Shown here: positions 1 through 5,438 of the stretch, in pieces
Layout of the letters: the number at the start of each line of letters is the position of its first letter
Numbering within the stretch: position 1 is the stretch's first letter
Source of the DNA: Phyllobacteriaceae bacterium
GTDB taxonomy: Bacteria > Pseudomonadota > Alphaproteobacteria > Rhizobiales > Ancalomicrobiaceae
Assembly: GCA_012517025.1 (NCBI GenBank)
Contig: JAAYVT010000233.1
Coordinates: 1 to 6,786 of the forward strand
Length of the DNA: 6,786 nt
Direction: 5' to 3'
Notes under the pieces: generated by a model
What the model saw: only the letters and a program-made list of their open reading frames with translations
Told to the model about the DNA's origin: nothing
The model's database searches: none
Made by a program: the position numbers and the translations under genes

Positions 1-172
1 CGGCAAGCTCGGCGACACCGACTTCGCGCTCTCCGACAAGGCGGCGCAAGTCTGCCCGGTCGGTGCGATCCTGCCCAAGCGGGTCGGCTTCGCCGTGCCG
101 ATCGGCGAACGCACCTACGACGTCGACGCCATCTCCACCCAGGCCGAACAACGCGCGACCGAGGAGGCGTGA
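1..172 (+). CDS. hoxU: NAD-reducing hydrogenase diaphorase subunit HoxU, C-terminal fragment
   Basis: This is the 3' end of a gene that begins left of the window. The frame starts at base 2 and gives 56 residues before TGA at 170-172. HoxU is the Fe-S electron-transfer subunit that links the flavoprotein HoxF to the HoxYH hydrogenase module in the cytoplasm. What is visible is a CPVGAI motif (Cys at fragment residue 18), the usual last cysteine of a [4Fe-4S] ligand set followed by Pro, and then a short tail with RVGFAVPIGER that resembles HoxU C-termini. The assignment also rests on position, since hoxY follows directly and hoxFUYH is the standard order. The end of the gene carries the GAGGAG ribosome binding site of hoxY. 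A related NuoG-type Fe-S subunit would be the alternative, but a tail this short and the hoxY neighbour favour HoxU. Confidence 0.85.
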   Translation, partial: GKLGDTDFALSDKAAQVCPVGAILPKRVGFAVPIGERTYDVDAISTQAEQRATEEA

Positions 173-176
173 TCCG

Positions 177-740
177 ATGTTCCACGTCGCCCCCACCACC
201 CGCAAACGCAAGGTGCGGATCGCCACGACCTCGCTGTCGGGCTGCTTCGGCTGTCACATGTCGCTGCTCGACATCGACGAGCGGCTGCTGGCGCTCGCCG
301 AGCTGGTCGAATTCGACCGCTCGCCGCTGACCGACATCAAACACTGCGGTCCCTGCGACATCGCCATCGTCGAAGGCGGCGTCTGCAATGCCGAGAACGT
401 CCACGTGCTCAGGGAGCTGCGGGCCAACTCGAAGGTTCTTGTGGCGCTCGGCGCCTGCGCGGTCAACGGCGGGCTTCCCGCCCAGCGCAACCACCTCGAC
501 GTCGGCGAATGCCTCGCCCGCGTCTACACCCACCGCTCGGAGGGGATGACCGGGTCGGTGCCGAACGATCCGGAGCTACCGCTCCTGCTCGACAAGGTCC
601 ACCCGATCAACGAGGTGGTACGGGTCGATTATTTCGTGCCCGGCTGCCCGCCCTCGGGCGACGCCATCTGGAAATATCTGACCGACCTGATCGACGGGCG
701 CATCCCGCGCCTCGAGCATCCGGTGCTGCGCTTCGACTGA
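177..740 (+). CDS. hoxY: NAD-reducing [NiFe]-hydrogenase small subunit HoxY
   Basis: The 187-residue protein is the small subunit of the bidirectional NAD+-linked [NiFe]-hydrogenase. It holds the proximal Fe-S cluster that passes electrons between the NiFe site in HoxH and the HoxFU diaphorase. The expected ligands are visible: Cys23 and Cys26 in SGCFGCHMS, Cys94 in GACAVNGG, and Cys157 in PGCPPSGD. EGGV at residues 66-69 and LPAQRN at 100-105 are also typical of HoxY. The length matches the compact small subunits of this group, which lack the C-terminal domain and the Tat signal of membrane-bound uptake hydrogenases; no signal peptide is seen, so the protein is cytoplasmic. ATG 177 was chosen because GAGGAG lies at 161-166. 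The open frame extends upstream to 63, but that part overlaps hoxU and has no family likeness. The start is four bases after the hoxU stop, so the genes are probably co-transcribed. Confidence 0.95.
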   Translation: MFHVAPTTRKRKVRIATTSLSGCFGCHMSLLDIDERLLALAELVEFDRSPLTDIKHCGPCDIAIVEGGVCNAENVHVLRELRANSKVLVALGACAVNGGLPAQRNHLDVGECLARVYTHRSEGMTGSVPNDPELPLLLDKVHPINEVVRVDYFVPGCPPSGDAIWKYLTDLIDGRIPRLEHPVLRFD

Positions 741-744
741 GGAG
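739..744 (+). promoter_or_regulatory. Strong ribosome binding site of hoxH
   Basis: GAGGAG overlaps the hoxY stop codon and lies seven bases before ATG 752. It decides the hoxH start: the open frame continues far upstream (to about 509) inside hoxY, but that extension is a shadow of hoxY in another frame. Confidence 0.8.
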
Positions 745-751
745 ACCCACC

Positions 752-2230
752 ATGTCTCGACTGGAAACCGCCGAGAACCCCCAGACGCTGCGCCGCATCG
801 CCATCGATCCGGTGACCCGCGTCGAAGGTCACGGCAAGGTCACGTTGCTGCTCGACGACGCCAATCGCATCCATCAGGTGCGGCTCCACATCGTCGAATT
901 CCGCGGCTTCGAGGTGTTCATCGAGGGCCGACCCTATTGGGAAGTGCCGGTGACGGTGCAACGGCTGTGCGGCATCTGCCCGGTCAGCCATCACCTCGCC
1001 GCCGTCAAGGCGATGGACCTGATCGCCGGCTACGGCCCACTGCCGCCGACCGCCGAGAAGCTGCGCCGGCTGATGCACTACGGCCAGATCGTGCAGAGCC
1101 ACGCGGTGCACTTCTTCCATCTCGCCTCGCCCGACCTGCTGCTCGGCTTCGACAGCGAGCCGACCCGGCGCAACATCGTCGGCGTGGCGGCCGCCTATCC
1201 GGAGATCGCCAAACAGGGCGTGCTGCTGCGGAAATTCGGTCAGGAGGTGATCCGCCACACCGCGGGAAAACGCATCCACGGCACCGGCGCCGTCCCCGGC
1301 GGCATGAACAAGGGGCTGACCGTCGCCGAGCGCGACGAGATGCGGCGCGACGTCGATCAGATGATCGAATGGTCGCTCGGCGCCGTCCACATGGTGGCGG
1401 CGCTCCATCGCACCAAGCCGGAGTTCTACAATCGCTTCGGCGAGTTCGACAGCTCGATGATGGGCCTCGTCGACGCCGACGGGCAGCTCGACTTCTACCA
1501 CGGCGGCCTGCGCGCGCTCGCCGCCGACGGCTCGACCATCTTCGACCACGTCGACTATTCGACCTACGAGGAGGTGCTGCAGGAAGACGCCAAGTCGTGG
1601 TCCTACATGAAGTTCCCACACATCCGCGCACTCGGGGCGGAGAACGGCTGGTATCGGGTCGGCCCGCTCGCCCGCGTCCAGGTGGCGACCCGGCTCTCCA
1701 CCTCGCTCGCCGAGATCGAGCGGCGCAAGATGGCGACCTTCGGCAACGGCAAACCGGTGATGGGGACGCTGTTCTATCACTGGGCCCGGCTGATCGAGGC
1801 GCTGCATGCCTGCGAGTTGATCCGCGATCTGCTCGACGATCCCGACATCCTCGGCACCGACCTGATGGCCGATCGGGGCGAGCGGCGCGGCGAGGCGGTC
1901 GGCGTGATCGAGGCGCCGCGCGGCACGCTGTTCCACCATTACCGGGTGAACGAGGACGATCAGGTCACCTTCTGCAACCTGATCGTCTCGACCACCAACA
2001 ACAATCAGGCGATGAACGAGGCGATCCGGGCGGTCGCCACCCAATATCTCGACGGGCGAGAAGTGACCGAAGGTCTGCTCAACCACATCGAGGTGGCGAT
2101 CCGCGCTTACGATCCCTGCCTCTCCTGCGCCACCCACGCGCTCGGACAGATGCCGCTCGAGGTCGACCTCGTCGACGCCGACGGAACCCTCGTCCATCGC
2201 GCCCGGCGCAACGTCGGGGCCCCGGCGTGA
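752..2230 (+). CDS. hoxH: NAD-reducing [NiFe]-hydrogenase large subunit HoxH
   Basis: The 492-residue catalytic subunit carries the Ni-Fe(CN)2CO site that oxidises or makes H2. The two metal-binding motifs are intact. The N-terminal L1 motif RLCGICPVSH has Cys73 and Cys76; the C-terminal L2 motif DPCLSCATH has Cys456 and Cys459 and ends at His462. DPVTRVEGHGK at 19-29 is the usual large-subunit opening. After His462 there is a 30-residue tail, which fits the C-terminal extension that a dedicated protease removes once the metal is inserted. The length is close to that of known HoxH proteins (about 490). Together with HoxY and the HoxFU diaphorase it couples H2/H+ to NAD(H) in the cytoplasm. 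The start is fixed by GAGGAG at 739-744. The stop overlaps the hoxW start (GTGA, 2227-2230), which suggests translational coupling to its own maturation protease. No catalytic residue is missing. Confidence 0.97.
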   Translation: MSRLETAENPQTLRRIAIDPVTRVEGHGKVTLLLDDANRIHQVRLHIVEFRGFEVFIEGRPYWEVPVTVQRLCGICPVSHHLAAVKAMDLIAGYGPLPPTAEKLRRLMHYGQIVQSHAVHFFHLASPDLLLGFDSEPTRRNIVGVAAAYPEIAKQGVLLRKFGQEVIRHTAGKRIHGTGAVPGGMNKGLTVAERDEMRRDVDQMIEWSLGAVHMVAALHRTKPEFYNRFGEFDSSMMGLVDADGQLDFYHGGLRALAADGSTIFDHVDYSTYEEVLQEDAKSWSYMKFPHIRALGAENGWYRVGPLARVQVATRLSTSLAEIERRKMATFGNGKPVMGTLFYHWARLIEALHACELIRDLLDDPDILGTDLMADRGERRGEAVGVIEAPRGTLFHHYRVNEDDQVTFCNLIVSTTNNNQAMNEAIRAVATQYLDGREVTEGLLNHIEVAIRAYDPCLSCATHALGQMPLEVDLVDADGTLVHRARRNVGAPA

Positions 2231-2763
2231 TCGATCCCGAGGTCGGAGACGACGTCGCCGCGAAGGACCGCCTCCCCCGCGTCGTGGTGCTCGGTTGGGG
2301 CAACACGGCGCGCGGCGACGACGGGCTCGGGCCGTTGCTGCTCGACCGCATCGCCGCGCTAGGGCTTCCGCACGTCGAGACGATCGAGGACTTCCAGCTG
2401 CAGCTCGAGCACGCCCTCGATCTCGAGCGCGCCGATTTGGCGCTGTTCGTCGACGCCAGCGTCGCGGCGGCGGCGCCGTTCGCCTTCGCGGAGGTCTTCC
2501 CCCGCGCCGGGCTTTCCCACACCTCGCACGCGATGGCGCCGGAGGCGGTGCTCGACGTCCACGTCCGCGTGCTCGGCCGGGCGCCGTCGCCAGCCTTCGT
2601 GCTCGGCATTCGCGGCGAGCGGTTCGAACTCGGCACGGGCCTCGACGAGGCGGCGAAGGTCCACCTCGACGCCGCCTTCGCCTTCGTCGCACCGTTGCTC
2701 GCCCGGCCGGATCCGGCGGCGTGGCGGGCGGCGGCGAGGGTGGTGGGCGAGCGCACGGTTTGA
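2227..2763 (+). CDS. hoxW: HoxH maturation endopeptidase HoxW
   Basis: The 178-residue protein belongs to the HybD/HoxW family of hydrogenase maturation proteases, which cut off the C-terminal tail of the large subunit after nickel is loaded. It has a Rossmann-like start, VVVLGWGN (19-26), followed by RGDDGLGP (29-36). By comparison with HybD, Asp32 matches the first nickel-sensing acidic residue, Asp76 in FVDAS the second, and His101 (or His98) in the SHTSHAMAP segment the histidine. I chose GTG 2227 because it gives complete family length and overlaps the hoxH stop by four bases; no ATG lies in frame before the glycine motif, and there is only a weak Shine-Dalgarno match, as expected for a coupled gene. 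Its substrate should be the HoxH encoded just upstream, cut after His462. In Cupriavidus necator hoxI follows hoxW; here ubiT follows instead. Confidence 0.9.
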   Translation: MIDPEVGDDVAAKDRLPRVVVLGWGNTARGDDGLGPLLLDRIAALGLPHVETIEDFQLQLEHALDLERADLALFVDASVAAAAPFAFAEVFPRAGLSHTSHAMAPEAVLDVHVRVLGRAPSPAFVLGIRGERFELGTGLDEAAKVHLDAAFAFVAPLLARPDPAAWRAAARVVGERTV

Positions 2764-2773
2764 TCGACCGCAA
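2760..2773. promoter_or_regulatory. Possible Fnr/FixK-type half-conserved dyad upstream of ubiT
   Basis: TTGAT, a four-base spacer (CGAC) and then CGCAA match the TTGATnnnnATCAA consensus of Fnr/FixK-family regulators at eight of ten arm positions. The left arm is perfect and the right arm has two mismatches. The site overlaps the hoxW stop and its centre is about 81 bases before the ubiT ATG. In E. coli, ubiTUV expression is linked to Fnr, which makes a site here sensible. No convincing -10 box is seen: at the distance expected for a class II site there is only the AACTTT around 2796-2801. A chance match in one gap is quite possible. Confidence 0.3.
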
Positions 2774-2791
2774 GGACGCGGGCGGCGGAGC

Positions 2792-2851
2792 ATGAAACTT
2801 TCGTCGAGATCCGCGCGTCATCGCGCCAACCGTCGACGGCACCGCCCATGA
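2792..2851 (+). CDS. Possible 19-residue leader ORF overlapping the ubiT start
   Basis: A short ATG-to-TGA frame in the hoxW-ubiT gap would encode MKLSSRSARHRANRRRHRP, and its TGA overlaps the ubiT ATG (ATGA, 2848-2851). It is too short for similarity to mean anything, and its Arg/His-rich content is what random GC-rich sequence gives. GGAG at 2787-2790 lies only one base from the ATG, which is too close for efficient initiation. The reason to record it is that ubiT itself lacks a clear ribosome binding site, so re-initiation after this frame is one way ubiT could be translated. Treat it as a hypothesis. Confidence 0.2.
   Translation: MKLSSRSARHRANRRRHRP
2813..2839 (+). promoter_or_regulatory. 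GC hairpin and palindrome in the ubiT leader
   Basis: GCGCG-TCAT-CGCGC at 2813-2826 can form a five-pair all-GC stem with a four-base loop. It is followed at 2830-2839 by the perfect 10-base palindrome CCGTCGACGG, which ends eight bases before the ubiT ATG. The two sit where a ribosome binding site would normally be. They could be an RNA structure that limits ubiT translation or an operator, or they could be chance in GC-rich DNA. Confidence 0.25.
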
Positions 2852-3408
2852 CCGAAAATATTCTGCCCCGCTTTCCCAGGCTGATCGATCGCCTGCTCGG
2901 CCGCCTGCCGACGCTGCCGCTCGATCTGGCGCTCAGGCGATTCGTCGGCTCGCTCGCCGATCGGCATCCCTCGCTGTTCTCGCGGCTCGGTGAGCACGCC
3001 ACCAAGCGATTCCTGATCGAACCGACAGATCTGTCGCTCGCCTTCCTGCTGGCGCCCGATCCGGCGATGCCGCGGCTCGAGGCGGTGAAGCGCGGCGCCG
3101 ACGGTCGGATCTCGACGGCCTGCGACGCGCGAATCGCCGGCCCGCTCGCCGCCCTCGTCGGCATGGTGCACGGCGCGCTCGACGGCGACGCCCTGTTCTT
3201 TTCTCGCGACATCGTGATCGAGGGCGACACCGAGGCGGTGCTGGCGCTCAGGAACGCCGTCGACGACGCCGAGATCGATCTCCCCGCCGAGATCGCCCCC
3301 CTGACCGGGCCGGCGGCGCATTACGTCGCGCAGGTGATGGAGGCGATGCGGCCGCTCGCCGAGCGGGTCACCGGGGTCGCCCTCGGCCGGCCGGGGGCAC
3401 CGGCATGA
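2848..3408 (+). CDS. ubiT: UbiT, SCP2-domain accessory factor of O2-independent ubiquinone synthesis
   Basis: The 186-residue protein is an SCP2 (sterol-carrier) domain protein. E. coli UbiT (formerly YhbT, about 174 residues) binds quinone-type lipids and is needed for ubiquinone synthesis without oxygen. The clearest signature is DALFFSRDIVIEGDTE, residues 113-128, nearly the same as the corresponding stretch of E. coli UbiT (DTLFFQRRLVIEGDTE, from memory). The N-terminal 35 residues are rich in Leu, Pro and Arg and may form the amphipathic helix that precedes the SCP2 fold (about 35-135). No signal peptide or true membrane segment is seen. ATG 2848 is the first start codon in frame after the hoxW stop; the frame is open but without an ATG, GTG or TTG between them. 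No clear Shine-Dalgarno sequence precedes it. The stop overlaps the ubiU start (ATGA), placing it in one operon with ubiU and ubiV, which strongly supports the name over other SCP2 proteins. Confidence 0.9.
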   Translation: MTENILPRFPRLIDRLLGRLPTLPLDLALRRFVGSLADRHPSLFSRLGEHATKRFLIEPTDLSLAFLLAPDPAMPRLEAVKRGADGRISTACDARIAGPLAALVGMVHGALDGDALFFSRDIVIEGDTEAVLALRNAVDDAEIDLPAEIAPLTGPAAHYVAQVMEAMRPLAERVTGVALGRPGAPA

Positions 3409-4421
3409 ACGCGCCCGTCTCCGCCGTCGGCGCGAAGGTGCGCCCGGAACTCGTCTGCCCGGCCGGGACCCCGGCCGCTCTGCGCACCGCCGTCGAAGCC
3501 GGCGCCGACGCCGTCTACTGCGGCTTTCGCGACGAGACCAATGCCCGCAACTTCCCCGGTCTGAACTTCGACGAGAAGGAACTGATCGAGGGGATCAAGT
3601 TCGCCCATGCCCACCGCGCCAAGGTGCTGGTGGCGATCAACACCTTCCCGCGCGCCGGTGCGGCGAAGCTGTGGCACGAGGCGGTGGCGCGTGCCGAGGG
3701 GGCGGGCGCCGACGCGGTGATCCTCGCCGACCTCGGCGTCGTCGCCCACACCGCCGAGAAACATCCGAACCTGCGCCGGCATCTCTCGGTCCAGGCGGCG
3801 GCGGCCAACCCGGACGCGATCCGCTTCTGGGTGGAGACCTTCGGCATCCGCCGCGTGGTGCTGCCGCGCGTACTGACCGTCCCCGAGATCGCGGCGATCA
3901 ACGCCGAGATCACCTGCGAAACCGAGGTCTTCGTCTTCGGTGGGCTGTGCGTGATGGCGGAGGGGCGCTGCTCGCTCTCCTCCCATGCCACCGGCAAGTC
4001 GCCGAACATGACCGGCGTGTGCTCGCCGCCGAGCCACGTCGTCTACAAGGAAGACGGCGACGAACTGGTCGCCAAGCTCGGCGCCTACACCATCGACCGC
4101 ACCCCGAAGGGGGTGGCTGCGCCCTATCCGACGCTGTGCAAAGTGCGGTTCACCGCCGGCGACTATTCCGGCCACGTCTTCGAGGATCCGGTCAGTCTCG
4201 ACGCCGTGCAGCTCATCCCCGGTCTGATCGAGGCGGGCGTCACCGCCTTCAAGATCGAGGGTCGGCAGCGCAGCCGCGCCTATACCCAGGCGGTGGTCGC
4301 CGCCTTCCGCAAGGCGGTCGACGACCACATGGCCGGCCGGCCGATCGCGGCCGACATGACGCGCCGTCTGGCGGAGGGTCAGACGACCACCGCCGGCGCC
4401 TACAAGAAGACGTGGCGGTGA
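3405..4421 (+). CDS. ubiU: UbiU, [4Fe-4S] U32-family protein for O2-independent ubiquinone hydroxylation
   Basis: The 338-residue protein belongs to the peptidase U32 family but acts with UbiV as a heterodimer that supports ring hydroxylation in ubiquinone synthesis without oxygen, with prephenate as proposed oxygen donor. The four cluster ligands are visible at Cys182, Cys189, Cys206 and Cys245. Their spacing of 7, 17 and 39 residues equals that of E. coli UbiU (Cys169, 176, 193, 232 as I recall). The U32 signature region runs from EVFVFGGLC (174-182) through EGRCSLSS (186-193). Other family blocks are LVCPAG (17-21 region), NTFPRAG near 79-85, LILAD-like VILADLG (105-111), FKIEGRQRS (282-290) and a C-terminal TTTAGAYKKTW. 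It has about 13 more residues at the N-terminus than E. coli UbiU. ATG 3405 overlaps the ubiT stop (ATGA), and GGGGGC lies about seven bases upstream. Confusion with tRNA-hydroxylation U32 proteins (TrhP/RlhA) is unlikely, because those are longer and lack these neighbours. Confidence 0.95.
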   Translation: MNAPVSAVGAKVRPELVCPAGTPAALRTAVEAGADAVYCGFRDETNARNFPGLNFDEKELIEGIKFAHAHRAKVLVAINTFPRAGAAKLWHEAVARAEGAGADAVILADLGVVAHTAEKHPNLRRHLSVQAAAANPDAIRFWVETFGIRRVVLPRVLTVPEIAAINAEITCETEVFVFGGLCVMAEGRCSLSSHATGKSPNMTGVCSPPSHVVYKEDGDELVAKLGAYTIDRTPKGVAAPYPTLCKVRFTAGDYSGHVFEDPVSLDAVQLIPGLIEAGVTAFKIEGRQRSRAYTQAVVAAFRKAVDDHMAGRPIAADMTRRLAEGQTTTAGAYKKTWR

Positions 4422-4443
4422 CGCCGTGGACGGTGATCTGGAA

Positions 4444-5370
4444 ATGAATGCATCAGTCATTCCGCCGACCCTGGTGATGGGCCCGGTGCTGTTCAACTGG
4501 GCCCCCGACCGGCTCGCCGACTTCTACGCCCGGATCGCCGACGAGGCCGACGTCGACCGCGTCCACGTCGGCGAGGTGGTCTGTTCGAAGCGCGAGCCGT
4601 TCTTCGCCGACCGCCTGCCGGAGGCGATCGAGCGGCTGCAGCGGGCCGGCAAGACGGTGGTGGTCGACGCCCTCGCCCTGCCGACCCTGAAGCGCGAGCG
4701 CCAGTCGGTCGCCGACGTCATCGGCCTCGACGGGGTCGAGATCGAGATCAACGACTTCACCCCCCTCGGCACCCTGCCGATCGGCCGACGCTTCGCGGTG
4801 TCGCCGCTGGTCAACGTCTACGACGAGGGTACCCTCGGGGTCTTGGCGAAGCGCGGCGCCTGGTCGGTGACGCTGCCCTACGAACTCCCCTTCGCCTCGA
4901 TCGAGAAGCTCGCGGCGGAGGGCGCCCGGCTCGGCGTCGAGATCCAGATCCACGCCTTCGGGCGGTTGCCGCTCGCCATCTCCGGGCGCTGCTATCACGC
5001 CCGCATCCACGGGCTCGCCAAGGACAGCTGCAAATTCGTCTGCGGCGAGGATCCCGACGGGCTCGAGGTCGACACCCTCGACGGCGAGGGCTTCCTGGCG
5101 ATCAACGGCGTGCAGACGCTGTCGCGTGACTGCGTCGCCGTGCTCGACGAGGCCGAGCGCCTGATCGCCGCCGGGGTCGGCGCCTTCCGCCTGTCGCCGC
5201 ACAGCGGCGACATGGTCGCGGTGGCGCGGCTCTTCCGCGATCGTCTCGCCGGACGGGTCGATCCCGCCGAAGCGCGGGCACGGCTCGCCGAACTCGTCCC
5301 GACGTTGCCGCTCGGCACGCCGATGATGAGCGGATCGTGGCCGGCGACCGCCACCGCCGCGCGCGTCTGA
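4444..5370 (+). CDS. ubiV: UbiV, [4Fe-4S] partner of UbiU
   Basis: The 308-residue protein is the second U32-family subunit needed for O2-independent ubiquinone synthesis. It shows the UbiV opening GPVLFNWAPDRLADFY (13-28) and VGEVVCSKR (42-50). The four cluster cysteines are Cys47, Cys183, Cys196 and Cys200. The last three keep the 13 and 4 spacing of E. coli UbiV (Cys180, 193, 197), while the first interval is 136 instead of 141 residues. Further family blocks include SPLVNVYDEG (120-129), SGRCYHAR (180-187) and FRLSPHSGD (248-256). I prefer ATG 4444, 22 bases after the ubiU stop; an in-frame GTG at 4426, four bases after that stop, would add six residues (MDGDLE) and cannot be excluded. 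Neither has a strong Shine-Dalgarno sequence. The protein is cytoplasmic and should function only together with UbiU and UbiT encoded immediately upstream. Confidence 0.94.
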   Translation: MNASVIPPTLVMGPVLFNWAPDRLADFYARIADEADVDRVHVGEVVCSKREPFFADRLPEAIERLQRAGKTVVVDALALPTLKRERQSVADVIGLDGVEIEINDFTPLGTLPIGRRFAVSPLVNVYDEGTLGVLAKRGAWSVTLPYELPFASIEKLAAEGARLGVEIQIHAFGRLPLAISGRCYHARIHGLAKDSCKFVCGEDPDGLEVDTLDGEGFLAINGVQTLSRDCVAVLDEAERLIAAGVGAFRLSPHSGDMVAVARLFRDRLAGRVDPAEARARLAELVPTLPLGTPMMSGSWPATATAARV

Positions 5371-5375
5371 GCGAT

Positions 5376-5388
5376 CGCCGAAGCGGCG
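5376..5388. repeat. Small hairpin just after ubiV
   Basis: CGCCG-AAG-CGGCG forms a five-pair GC stem with a three-base loop, starting six bases after the ubiV stop. There is no T run behind it, so it is at most a weak pause or an mRNA 3'-end stabiliser, and may be chance. Confidence 0.25.
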
Positions 5389-5407
5389 GGAGCCTCGGAT
5401 TCGGAAG

Positions 5408-5434
5408 TTCGCCGATCTCGACGGGACCGGCGAA
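5408..5434. terminator. Inverted repeat between convergent ubiV and deoB, possible shared terminator
   Basis: TTCGCCG (5408-5414) pairs perfectly with CGGCGAA (5428-5434). After one A-C mismatch the stem can continue with four inner pairs (one of them T-G) around a GAC loop. It lies in the 68-base gap between two stop codons facing each other, 5 bases past the deoB stop on the - strand and 37 bases past the ubiV stop on the + strand. No T tract follows on either strand, so it does not fit a classic intrinsic terminator; a symmetric stem would serve both directions. Confidence 0.4.
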
Positions 5435-5438
5435 ATCG

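Noticed and set aside
937..2226. Long in-frame extension upstream of hoxW inside hoxH.
   Set aside because: It is a shadow of hoxH in another frame, rich in Arg and Pro. HoxW family length and the GTGA overlap fix the start at 2227.
629..2842. A 2.2-kb open frame on the - strand opposite hoxY-hoxH-hoxW.
   Set aside because: Its translation is low-complexity Arg/Ala/Pro-rich in parts and resembles no family, while the + strand carries unmistakable hydrogenase motifs. Long antisense frames are a usual by-product of strong GC codon bias.
2227..2847. Search for hoxI or hydrogenase accessory (hyp) genes after hoxW.
   Set aside because: None is present in the window; the next gene is ubiT. They may lie elsewhere in the genome.
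2761..2850. hoxW and ubiT are in the same frame with no further stop between them, so TGA readthrough could fuse HoxW and UbiT.
   Set aside because: No recoding signal is seen, the intervening sequence has no conserved character, and both proteins are complete without it.
3321..4496. A - strand frame of about 390 codons opposite ubiU.
   Set aside because: UbiU on the + strand has all four cluster cysteines and conserved blocks; the antisense product has no recognisable domain.
5371..5378. GCGATCGC palindrome after the ubiV stop (HIP1-like octamer).
   Set aside because: A single copy is seen in the non-coding part and is expected by chance at this GC content; HIP1 enrichment is a cyanobacterial trait that this window does not otherwise suggest.
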